From positions 167,124-231,123 of the forward strand of contig QKWP01000408.1 in the NCBI GenBank assembly GCA_003550325.1: a DNA stretch of 64,000 nucleotides, read 5' to 3'. A program made the translations under genes and the position numbers. Shown piece by piece: positions 12,201 to 22,086 of the stretch. Origin of the DNA: Gigaspora rosea. Taxonomy: Eukaryota; Glomeromycota; Glomeromycetes; Diversisporales; Gigasporaceae. Position 1 is the stretch's first letter; each line of letters opens with the position of its first letter. The notes beneath the pieces were generated by a model. The model did no database searches, was not told the origin of the DNA, and saw nothing but the letters and a program-made list of their open reading frames with translations.

Positions 12201-12380
12201 TGTTGTGCCCCAAATGCAAATCTGGCCCAGTTGTCAATTGGGACAGCCCAAATGTCAATATTTACAGCCAAAATAAAAAACTGGCCTAATCTAACCCTAA
12301 CCTAACCCTAATATCTGGGCTAAATTAATTTTTAATTTGGCCAGATTGACAACTGGGTCGATTTGCATTTGGGCACGACA
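12201..12380. mobile_element. TA-flanked palindromic MITE (180 bp) with telomere-like core
   Basis: Left TGTTGTGCCCCAAATGCAAAT and right ATTTGCATTTGGGCACGACA are inverted repeats of about 20 bp, extended by CCCAGTTGTCAAT/ATTGACAACTGGG. TA lies on each side (12199-12200, 12381-12382), as in Tc1/mariner-type elements. The middle (12291-12311) reads CTAACCCTAACCTAACCC, similar to fungal telomere repeats. No ORF. Confidence 0.85.
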
Positions 12381-12382
12381 TA

Positions 12383-14001
12383 TTCATATAAATATTTTTG
12401 AACCTTGTTTGATTATTAATCTTTGAGTATTTATAATGATTATATATAATTACAAACTTGATCTTTACTGCGATTTTTGAGTTATATATTAAAAATCTCC
12501 CAATTGCTGTATTGAAATTACAAATGTTATTATTACTGATGCATTGGTCGTAATTTATCTCATTGTTATCGAATTTTAAAAAATATATATTGATATTTTC
12601 TTTTTCTTTTTCTTTTTTTTTTTGTATTTATATTAATTACTAATATAAATACATACACATATATTAAATCTTAATACAATAGTTTTTTTATTATCTATTT
12701 GTCTAAACATTTTTGCACAATTCATTCCAGTTTAAGTTTAATAAACTATTGTTCGCATACATTTTCACTTCAAATTATGCATAATAGCGGGTGTTCTCAA
12801 TAATTATTTATCTAAATCAAAAAAGATTCATACATATATATTAAATGCCAATATAAATACTAATTTATGTTCTTTAAAATTCAATAGCGTGAAGTAAATA
12901 ACGTTCAAATCATCGATTCTTTAATAATCATTAAAAATTAATATCGTAATTATGTAACCATTATAAATATATCACAACCAAGCAACGGAAAATATCATCA
13001 TAATAACATATCTCGTTAGTAATTATCACAATCAATAACACTAAACAATCTTTAGATTAGAGTTAATACCGTAAAACGCAGTATAAGGTACACCCCCTTG
13101 ATTTGTACCGGGTATGAATCAATAACTAATTTTGCAGTTTTTACCAATAAAATACGGAAATATGGTAGCTATATACTTAATAATATACCCCCTTACAAGG
13201 GTCCCCCATATAATATACCGACTTCTGTAATTTAATCTGTATAACGAAAATTGACCAATAGAAATTACTTTATACGAGAGAAAGGATAAATTATGTGAGA
13301 TTATGCGGGCTTCTTGAAATCGCATATTTTATGTGCTATAAGGTGAATTATGCAAATATGCTAGATCATAATCCTGGACACTCTAATCCGGATATATAAA
13401 TCCGGATCTTTACTTGTGATTATCTTATTGGAGTTAGTGCTCGTACCCTTTATCCGAAAGGTTGTAACCTTTAACAAAATCTAATAACTAGTTTTATATC
13501 CTATTCAAATAAAAGGATAACGGTTATATCCTTATATTATAATGCATCAATCAAATAAAGGAACTCTATATTGTTATTATTATAAAAAATGATTTATGTA
13601 CTTTGTACATTCTATTCTAACTTATATATTCGTCAGGTGTCATTAGTGGCCAGACAAAGAGATCTAGGTGTATTTCGGAAATAAATAAGAGTTTAAAAAA
13701 TCATATTTGCATATCAAAATTTTGAAATCGAAAAATGAAATGGGAGAGTTTAGAGCTCCCATTTGACGAAATAAGTAAAAATTATTATGCAGATCAACAA
13801 ACTATTTTCCTATAAAATAATGCTTTATCAGATTTTATTGGTTGTTAAAATGGTTTAAAAACTTTTTACTATTGGTTAATAACATTTCTAACATGTTATT
13901 TGTTTGGGCAACGTTAAATTTTGTAATTGAAAAAATGATTTTACTGTGACCCACAAGTATGGTATTATAATGATCGGCAATTTATATACACTAGTGCAAT
14001 A
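12383..14001. other. AT-rich region, no supported gene
   Basis: A 68-codon minus-strand ORF at 13119-13325 has no recognisable domain. Around 13070-13130 the motif ACCGTAAAACGCAGTATAAGG followed by ACCCCC suggests a decayed MITE end, but no partner was found. Confidence 0.4.
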
Positions 14002-14020
14002 GGTGGCGCTCTGCGCCACC
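14002..14020. repeat. Perfect GC hairpin
   Basis: An 8-bp stem (GGTGGCGC / GCGCCACC) with a 3-base TCT loop, standing out in AT-rich sequence. There is no T-tract right after it, so a terminator reading is not supported. Confidence 0.6.
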
Positions 14021-14245
14021 AATCTTATACAGTTGTTTTTTAATTATATAACTTTTAAAAATTTTATTGTAAAAATTATCATTTATTGTAGTATACAATA
14101 CATAGTCAAATTTGAAGTTGTATTGATTTCTATGATTTATTGTACGGGTCTTATGTGACAACCCGTGCTTTTTTCATTTACTTATTGGCACGGGATTGTT
14201 ATGTCAGACACCGTGCAATAAGATAGTTATTATATGGGTATTATA

Positions 14246-14361
14246 GATGCCTGATACAGCTATTTTTGCCATAGATGACGCGACGCAACTATATGTTTCG
14301 CCACTTGACGCAATAACGCAACTATATGTTGCATCAGGTCACGTGAGTTGCGTCAGGCATC
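14246..14361. mobile_element. Short inverted-repeat element, GATGCCTGA ends
   Basis: GATGCCTGA (14246) and TCAGGCATC (to 14361) are perfect inverted ends. Inside are two direct copies of CGCAACTATATGTT and a GTTGCGTCAG/TGACGC pairing. This suggests a small MITE. No target duplication could be fixed. Confidence 0.5.
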
Positions 14362-14376
14362 ACTAATAGGTATGTT

Positions 14377-14460
14377 GAATAACCCGTTATATACACGGGT
14401 TCATATTTAAATCCCGTGCCTTCGGCATGGAATATGAACCCGTGTGTAACTGGGTTATTC
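14377..14460. repeat. 84-bp near-perfect palindrome
   Basis: GAATAACCCGTTATATACAC pairs with GTGTGTAACTGGGTTATTC, continuing through GGGTTCATATT/AATATGAACCC to CCGTGCC-TTC-GGCATGG. It would form a long hairpin as DNA or RNA. A related CCCGTGC...GCACGGG pair lies at 14160-14200. It is probably a foldback MITE. Confidence 0.75.
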
Positions 14461-14618
14461 ACTACAACCCATACAATAACTATTATTTATTGTTCCAATT
14501 TGTATTGTGATTAAAGTAATTATTAGAATAATCATAATTCTACTATAAGTTACTATAAACAATTTTGTTATAGAACTTGCTTTTTGGTGTTTATAATATG
14601 ACATGTAGCAAACTTTTA

Positions 14619-14936
14619 GGTCACACAAAGTTAATTTTTCATTTCGCATAAACCGTTGACCCAATTTTTCCCAAAAAAAAAATTTTTTTTAAATTCCTAT
14701 TGTGTAAATAATTCCAGTTTTGCCATTTAATGTTTTTCTCTGGTGTCATTTGTTAACTTTAATTTTCTGGAATTATTCGATAGATTCGATCAAAAAACAA
14801 TTTCTAATTTCATATTATGCAAATTGAATTAGCTTTGCGTGACCTTAGATGTGAACATGAACTACAAAAACAAAAAATTCAACTTGCTAACTGGAATACC
14901 TGGTTATACAAAATGGAAAATTAACTTCACGTGGCT
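14619..14936. mobile_element. Harbinger-like MITE, copy 1
   Basis: Left GGTCACACAAAGTTAATTTT and right AAAATTAACTTCACGTGGC are inverted repeats of the same family as 15155-15578, with TTA next to each end. The right terminus is less well conserved than the left. No ORF. Confidence 0.6.
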
Positions 14937-14939
14937 TTA

Positions 14940-17145
14940 TATATAATATCAAATTACCAAGAATAGTAAGATTATTTAGTAATAATAAAGTTATCAGGCC
15001 TTACTAATTTACATTTCTACAGAAACATTAATTTGGTAATTTTGTCAGGTGACAAAATTTCTGGTGGTACTATAAATTGTAGTGAATTTGAATTGTGACG
15101 ACATGCTTGTTTATAAATTGGGTTTTATAACTAATTAAAAGTGTTAAAGCATAAGGCCACGCAAAGTTGATTTTTTGTTTTGCATTACCCGCCGTCCTAT
15201 TTTTTCAATTTTTTCAAATGTTTTTTTTTTAGATCCCAATTGTGCCAATTGTTCGATTTTCGACATCTATTTTTTCTCACAACGTTAATAATTGAATGAA
15301 TTCTAAGTGTGGCAAAAAATTTATTCCAATAATTATTTTCATCCGGTGTCACCCGATGGAGACCTTAATTTCCCGTAATCGTCCGATAGGACTGACAGGA
15401 AAAATATGACTGCTGGCCCAATTTTTTGATTCCTTGTTGCGCAAAATGAAAAATTAGCCTTGTATAGCCTTAAATGTGAACATTTTTTAATTAAAACTAA
15501 AAAAAAAAAATATCTGCCTGTCCATCCCGAATTTTGAAATCCATGTAATGCAAAATGAAAAATCAACTTTGTGTGACCTAATAATTTTTTCATAATGCTA
15601 CATAAGTTTTAGCACATTGATAATATTTTGGATATTATCATGATTTTATTGGTTGGTACATCGACATGAACTATAAAATATAAGAATCATCAAAAAAATT
15701 AGTAATTATCAGATAATCCGGATGGCAAAAATTCCGACCAAAATTTTACAACCCGAAAATGTGTAATAATTCGATAGTAACAATGTAGCAATGCTTTACT
15801 AATTATGAGGTAACATCAGAAGAAATGTAGTAATTATAAAGTCATCGTGGATTATTAATTTACATTTCTGTAGGAATGTAGTAATTAGTTGGAAATTTTG
15901 TCAGGTGACAAAATTTTCCGTGACTGCAAGAATTTTTTACAAAATCGATACACAATAAGTATGTGGTTAATTTGGTACTATCATGATTAAAATTGCTAAT
16001 GAATTTGAATTGTGTTGGCATTCTTGATCATTACTTGGGTTGTATAACCAATCAAAAGCGTTAAAGTATAATAATCTTATGCTACATTAGTTTTAGTACA
16101 TAATCACATCTTGGATATAACTATGGTTCTATTAGTTGATATAAGAATCGCTAGAAAATTAGTAATTATTAGATAATCCGGATGGCAAAAAAATTTTGAA
16201 CTGAAAATGTGTAAAAGTAACAATGTAGTAATGCTTTACAAATCATGAGGTAACATAATAATAAGGGTCATTAGGGCTTATTAATTTACATTTAGTATAA
16301 ATGTAGTAATCGGTCAGAAATGCATCAAACAGTAATTGAATTGGCTAATTTGGTCAGGTGACATAATTGATACACAACTGTATGCGGTTTGGGCTGATTT
16401 GGTATTATGATCAACAATTGCTACCGAATTTGAATCATGATGACATAATGCGGGTTATATAACCAACTAAAAGTATTAAAGCATAATAACCGATCTTATG
16501 CTATATTAGTTTTAGCACATTGATTATATTTTGAATATAACTATGCTTCTATTGGTTGGTGGATTGATATAAAACTACGAACTATAAGAATCATCAGAAA
16601 AATTAGCAATTATTAGATAATCCGGACAGCAAAAATTCCGACCAAAAATTTACAACCTGAAAATGTATAATAATTTGATAGTGATGTAGTAATGCTTTAC
16701 TATTTATAAAAGAAATGTAGTAAAATAAAGTTATCGGAACTTATTAACAATACCGTAGAATGCAGTAATCGGTTGGAAATTGCATCGTACGTCGGTTGAG
16801 TCGGCTAAATTCATCAGGTGACAAAATTTCCCGTGACATCATAAAGAATTTTTTACACAGTATTGTATGTGATTAAGGTTAATTTGGTACTATCATTCGT
16901 TAATGAATTTTAATTGTGATGTTATTTTCTGATCATAACTTGGGTTGTATAACCAATAAAAAGTGTAAAGCACAATAATTTGATTATATTGCTACATGGT
17001 TTTAGCACATCGATCACATTTTGGTTATAACCATAATTCTATTGGTTGATAGATCAACATAAAACTACGAACTATTAAGAATTACCGAAAAAATTAGTAA
17101 TTATCAGATAATCCAGACGGGAAAAATTCCGACTAAAAATTTGCA
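14940..17145. repeat. Tandem array of 420-490-bp units, about 4.5 copies
   Basis: Blocks repeat in the same order: GTTTTAGCACAT, TAATTATCAGATAATCCGGA, GCAAAAATTCCGACC, AATGTAGTAATGCTTTAC, GTCAGGTGACAAAATTT, then AATTGTGATG and AACCAATAAAAGTGTTAAAG. Successive TTTTAGYACAT words fall near 15606, 16088, 16507 and 16992. The units are diverged and non-coding. The 15155-15578 MITE inserted in one of them. Confidence 0.85.
15155..15578. mobile_element. Harbinger-like MITE (424 bp) with TAA target duplication
   Basis: Left GGCCACGCAAAGTTGATTTT and right AAAATCAACTTTGTGTGACC-type sequence form inverted repeats of about 35 bp that run into TTTTGCATTAC/GTAATGCAAAA. TAA flanks both ends (15152-15154, 15579-15581). 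Sister units of the surrounding tandem array show the empty site, which has a single TAA. A 3-bp TAA duplication is typical of PIF/Harbinger. A 15339-15593 ORF is an artefact of the inverted repeat. Confidence 0.82.
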
Positions 17146-17228
17146 AAAGATTCTAAAAATTAATCTTCAGTGAATGTAATTTTTTCTTATTTGCTAATAT
17201 ATATAATATTTTTTATTAATATGTTTTT

Positions 17229-17466
17229 TTATCTATTGCAGAGCACTTGTTCTTGTTTTACATTTGCACTTGTGTTTGTTATTGCACTCGTCAGCTTTTC
17301 TTTAAAAAAGCTTCCATGGGGTTCTAATCTGAAGTATCTTATTTTCGCAGTCACATCCCAACATTCTCTATCCGCAAATCTCAGTAAAAATACTCTAGTA
17401 GCTGTCACATCTTGCACTCTATCTATCAAATTCCAATCCATATTTATTAACCAGCGTACTATCTAT
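17229..17466 (-). pseudogene. Coding remnant of unknown type, cut by solo LTR
   Basis: The minus-strand frame 17441-17229 encodes 70 residues, including RFADRECWDVTAKIRYFRLE, with a balanced composition unlike the AT-rich noise around it. The solo LTR at 17467 truncates it upstream, so this piece and the minus-strand remnant at 18240-18733 may be two parts of one gene. I do not recognise the family. Confidence 0.35.
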
Positions 17467-18179
17467 TGTTAACCTGTAAAATATCACAAAAACGGACATA
17501 ACGTTTGAACCAGTGATCCAAATTCGATGAAACAACCACCATTCGACTCAGCTCGCAGAGACAGTTCTAACGAGCTACAGATCATCCCTGTACGACCTCT
17601 GGTTGCCAAGATAGGAGTTGTCAAACATTTACTCCTATACTTATTAATTGATCAGCGATCTGATTGGCTAGGCGATTGCTGCGGACAAAAATCGTAGATC
17701 TGACATATCTAAAAGATATCATATTTATAGCTTATATTCTAGATATTTTATTTATTACATATATATTATTTATTACATATATTATATTTATACTAGTTAT
17801 ACTATATATTTTATTAATAATAGTTATAGTATAAATTACACATGTAAAAGATATTGACCGTTACATTTGTAAAATTTCAAAAAGTATAAAAGCGGCCGAT
17901 GTGGACCCCAAGTTCAACATCGAGTCTTCATACTTTTTCAATAATAAAAACAACTATTAACTACACAAATCAAACAGTTATTAGTATCCTCATATACTTT
18001 TAATTGTAGCCTCTTTCGTAATTGCAAATTGCCTTAAATCTTCTTTGTTAAGTTTTCTTAAAAACGCCATACTGACTTAGATATACCACAGTAACAAAGT
18101 TTGAAGTTACACAAAGTGTTCACTGTCTAAGATCACTCTAGTTACCTAATATCTTTGAAGAAGTGGATATAGGATAACA
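17467..18179. mobile_element. Solo LTR (713 bp), copy 1, TSD CTAT
   Basis: It starts TGTTAACCTG and ends GGATAACA, and is flanked by CTAT on both sides (17463-17466, 18180-18183). It matches 40407-41107 along its length, including a TATAAAAGCGGCCGATGTGG promoter-like block near 17885 and AATAATAAAAAC downstream. No internal retroelement sequence adjoins it. This is consistent with LTR-LTR recombination. Confidence 0.9.
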
Positions 18180-18239
18180 CTATATACTGATCAATCTTAC
18201 ACTATTCATCATATTTGAATTGATCCTAATTTTACTCAA

Positions 18240-18733
18240 CTTTACTTCGTAAAGTATCAATTCTTTTTACCATTATACATCGGCTGAACCTTCCTTTTAA
18301 TTTCCGCTACAGCCTTTTCTACCGTCGGTCGTATCGCTCTTTATAAAGATCTTTCCAATGCCAAAAGCTGCAAATCTGGTATCACCCATTCTTGTGTTAC
18401 AGTATTTCCCTCACCAGCTATTGCACTCCATTCAAAATTACCTTTGTCTGCAACACCCTCTAAACCAATACTGCTTCCCTCTTCCCACGCTTTTCTCTTT
18501 CGGCCACTATTCACCACTCTACCTTTTTTTTTCGTTTCACTAACCACCCTCTCTACTAATCTCTCAATAACTCCCACCTACAACAAACCTTCGCCACTAC
18601 ATAGCAACCTCAACGTTTCTACTGGCAAACGGCCCAGTATGTTCTTTAACCCATGATGCCATTTTTCTAAATTATTCCCTAGACTATCCTCCGGAGCCAA
18701 CACAGCTGGCAATACCCCACGAACTTCATTCTT
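18240..18733 (-). pseudogene. Degenerate ORF, possibly retroelement gag-like
   Basis: Reading minus from 18733, one frame continues with only two stops (a TAG near 18581, and the end of the 18577-18341 ORF). It contains LGNNLEKWHHGLKNILGRLP, then VIERLVERVV, then a basic stretch and WSAIAGEGNTVTQEWVIPDL, then VEKAVAEIKRKV. The overall composition suggests a real former protein, perhaps a capsid-like product, but no motif confirms this. It lies directly beside solo LTR copy 1. Confidence 0.4.
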
Positions 18734-18739
18734 GTCTTT

Positions 18740-19560
18740 TTTAATATTATTATTCTCTCACTTCTGTATTTAACCACGTGGTGTTAATGACGAAGCTAGA
18801 CTTGTGCCGAGCTAGCAGTAAAAACAAAAGAGAGAAAACAATTTCCTACTTTTCTCCTCTTAAATAGCCAATTTTCATGACCTCATACTTACTCATTTAC
18901 AACATCCTCACTTAATACATCATTCTTACACATTCCCATACCCACGATATCCGTCACCACTACCTCGTCATCATTGCTACGTCATGGACCTGGGATTCGG
19001 TATCGTAACAAATGGATGCCTGTGACTTCGTTCACGGCATCTCATAATAATAAATGAGATAACAATTACTCGATTAGTTTTCCCACGTTCAGATCCATTT
19101 TTTGGATATTGACCAATCAAAAACGTTTAAATGGACAAACTCTGAATTAGATGGTTTAGATTTCAATTGGTCGATAGCATGACGATTGATTGTTGCAGAT
19201 CATATTAAAATGAATATAGGTTTCTATTTAACCCTCTAAACCCCACTTATACTTGTTTAATATAAACTCTACTCTAAAACTAACCTCTAACCTTTAACCC
19301 CTAACCCTAAAAATGCACCCTAAAAATTTTATTTTTCAGTGGCTTGTCAATTTTTTATACTATGGGTTTCATATTAGCATTAGGGTTAGAATTATAGCTG
19401 ATCTGGTATGTCATACCATACTGATCTTTGCAATACTAAGCCAGTACTATATTGATCTGCTCATCTATACTATACTGATCTGCTATAAAGAGCTGTAACC
19501 TCTCAAAAACCAGAAAAATGGAGGTACACTTTTCCTTTGGCAGCACTCATACATATATAA
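18740..19560. other. Non-coding stretch, telomere-like words
   Basis: CT-rich sequence to about 19010, then AT-rich. Around 19225-19320 there are loose CCCTAA/CCTCTAAACC words. A 61-codon ORF at 19313-19498 has no support. Confidence 0.4.
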
Positions 19561-19950
19561 TGCCGGCGAAGCAATAAAGTGAGCCAAAACTTTAAGTATA
19601 TTCCGAATATTCCCATGCGCATCATGCACATTAAATTTTAAAATTCACATTGCTACCGACAGTATGTACTCCGTAGTGTTTGCCCCCACAATTTTAAGCC
19701 GAATACATGCTTTAATTTGTGATTAATTTTTTTGGAAACGAGCATGATTAAAGTGGATAATAGTATTATTATGGATAAGATTTCTTTTAAACAATCTTTT
19801 TATAATCGCCAATAAATTACTAATATCTGGTGATTTTTTCCTTTTTTTTTTATATAAAAAGTCAATGATTTTAGTTTGCGTTTGTATAAAAAAAAACAAT
19901 AACAATAACAGTCACAATCATAAAAATTCTATAGGAAAAGATTTTTGTTA

Positions 19951-19960
19951 ATTTATAAAG
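19951..19960 (+). promoter_or_regulatory. TATA-like element upstream of the ML gene
   Basis: ATTTATAAAG lies about 20 bases before the ATG at 19974. Its position suits a short 5' leader. This is inferred from sequence only. Confidence 0.3.
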
Positions 19961-19973
19961 AGTAACAACAACT

Positions 19974-20444
19974 ATGATCCGAAATTTTATTTTGTTATTC
20001 TTTTTTTTGACTGTACTTTCAATGGTCAATTCTATTCCGTATCAATTGAATAAAAGAGCAACCATATTTAAAGAATGTCCTGCAAATCTTCTCTTACCAA
20101 ATAGCGTTAATGTAACCGTAATTACTAATGCAACACTTACTCCTGATCCTGTAAAAGCTAATGAGACTGTCACGGTTACTGGTTCAGCAACATTAAGTGT
20201 TAATGTGACTAAGGATGACCTATTTACTTTTGTATTTTTTGATTCAAATTCAAATGATACTTTCATACAAGGAGTGGAGATTTGTAATCCTGATTGTCCA
20301 ACCAATATCTATCCATTAAATTTAACAGTTCAAGCACCCATCGAATTGCCTTCTAATTACTCTATTATACTTGCTATTTCAGGAAATCCAGGTCCAAATA
20401 AGGTTACAAAAGCTTGTGGTTTCGCTTCTGGTTTATCTAGCTAG
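19974..20444 (+). CDS. Secreted ML-domain (MD-2-related lipid-recognition) protein
   Basis: A 156-residue, intron-free protein. Residues 1-20 form a signal peptide (hydrophobic LLFFFLTVLS, likely cut after VNS). The mature part has the ML layout: a CPAN segment near residue 35, beta-strand-rich T/V stretches, CNPDCP near 104-108 and a final KACGF near 148. These cysteines would pair in an Ig-like lipid-binding fold. Six N-x-S/T sequons fit secretion. In other fungi this family includes phosphatidylglycerol/phosphatidylinositol transfer proteins, and short secreted versions are expanded in mycorrhizal fungi (established knowledge). The ligand here is unknown. AATAAAATAAAATTT follows about 60 bases after the stop, fitting polyadenylation. 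Confidence 0.85.
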   Translation: MIRNFILLFFFLTVLSMVNSIPYQLNKRATIFKECPANLLLPNSVNVTVITNATLTPDPVKANETVTVTGSATLSVNVTKDDLFTFVFFDSNSNDTFIQGVEICNPDCPTNIYPLNLTVQAPIELPSNYSIILAISGNPGPNKVTKACGFASGLSS

Positions 20445-20595
20445 CTTCTTTTTCATAATTTAATTTTTATTCTTTTACATATTTTAAATTTTTTATTCAT
20501 TTTGAAATAAAATAAAATTTATTTATTGTCGCAGCTGAAGCTGGAGATTAGGAACCTCGATTTAAAAAAATACAAACCCTATCAAAATCACTTAT

Positions 20596-21162
20596 CCCTC
20601 AAACCGTCTGTTTTATCAGGCAAATTTGCCTGCTAAAATTTTATAAATTCATACCTGATCTATTTTTGTTAAAATAAAAAAATTTTGTTTTAAAAAAACT
20701 ATGGTTATATACTATTTAAACCTTATTTTATTTGTTAAAAAAAAAGTTTAAAATTTAAAATTTTCCTTTTTTTTAGTTTTGCTTAATAAAAATTTAACCC
20801 TATAGGCTTAATACAAAGTTGTAAAGAATTTAAAATCAAATTATTTTTATTATACCTATTTTTATAATATATTAAGCAAATTTTAAACTTTATTAGTAGT
20901 AGCTAAAAAATTTCTTTTGTAAACATATAAAATTTTAAGAAACTTTTTAAAATTTAAATAGTAAAATTAAAAAATAAGCTTTATTAGAAGTATAATATCT
21001 TTATCAAAATTAAAGATAGAATAATAAAATTTAAATATATTATTTATAAAAGAAATATCCTTAATTTTATTCAATAAATGGAAGGTCAATTTTAAATAAA
21101 TTTTTAAAAAAACTTTTTAAAAATTATTTAAATGGGCAAATTTGCCCAATAATGGTTTAAGG
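20596..21162. mobile_element. CCCTTAAACC-family MITE, copy 2 (567 bp)
   Basis: Left CCCTCAAACCGTCTG and right AATGGTTTAAGG pair. Inside them GGCAAATTTGCCTGCTAAAAT (left) and GGGCAAATTTGCCC (right) repeat the layout of 7796-8382. The interior is AT-rich with no ORF. A telomere-like CTAACCCTAAACCCTAACC string follows at 21184-21207, outside the element. Confidence 0.7.
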
Positions 21163-21355
21163 AATACTCTTTGATTATCAAAACTAACCCTAAACCCTAA
21201 CCTAACCATTAAAAAAAAACTAAATGCTCCCCAAAAAGTTTTGAAAATTTCATATTAAAATAATTAAAATTTTCAGCTTCAGCCACAACATTTTAACAGT
21301 AAACAGGTAAAGATTAAATTGAACATTTTAAATGCATAATAAATGCATATGTATA

Positions 21356-21594
21356 TGGGCTAGGTGCTACAAAAAGGGACAAAATTGACAATTTTTTCAA
21401 ATGGTATTTTTTTTTACATAAATTAATTTAAAATAATATTAGGATTACTTTTCACTTAAGACACAAAGGTAGTTGTGTTAACAAAATTTGGCTATATAGC
21501 TCCTTAAAGTTTGCATTTTCATATGATTTATTATATAAGATTTACAACATAAAAATTGATTTTCTGAAGATCACTTTCTGCAGCACCTAGCCCA
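21356..21594. mobile_element. TA-flanked MITE (239 bp), GGGCTAGGTGC ends
   Basis: Left TGGGCTAGGTGCTACAAAAAG and right CTTTCTGCAGCACCTAGCCCA are inverted repeats, each bordered by TA. It is mariner-like by target preference. No ORF. Confidence 0.8.
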
Positions 21595-22086
21595 TATAAT
21601 TGTTAAAAAATATTTTTAATCATCTTAAATTCATAATATCACATTAACAATTTGACAATCGGATATGTGTATGGTATAACTATTATTCGTGAAAGCTTAT
21701 CCAGGCAGGCCAACTTTAATAATTATTGGTAGAGATGCATAGTACGAGAGAAAAGGAAGAACCAAAACAAAAAAACATAAACTTTCACAATTGAGGTATT
21801 CAGATTTTACTTTAATAAATGGTTCTTCGGCATTACATTAGCTTATTTCCTCATTTTCTTAAAGTAAAATCGTAGGGAATCTCTGACTTTATTATTTAAA
21901 AGCTTGCGCTTATATACTTTAAAATTTAATATACTACAAGTTGACATGCTATCTAGCACGCTAACGCACTATTTAGCACGTTGATATACTAATAAAAGAT
22001 TGTTTTTAAGCCCAACACGTATGTGCTATCTCAAATTTAATCCAATACTAATGTTCGTGCTACAAGTCAACGTTTCCACTTCGAAA

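Noticed and set aside
12291..12311. Chromosome end (telomere)
   Set aside because: Only about 20 bases, internal to a MITE, with normal sequence on both sides.
13070..13340. A further TIR element starting ACCGTAAAACGCAG
   Set aside because: No matching inverted end was found within several kilobases.
15339..15593. 84-codon minus-strand ORF
   Set aside because: Formed by the terminal inverted repeats of the Harbinger-like MITE.
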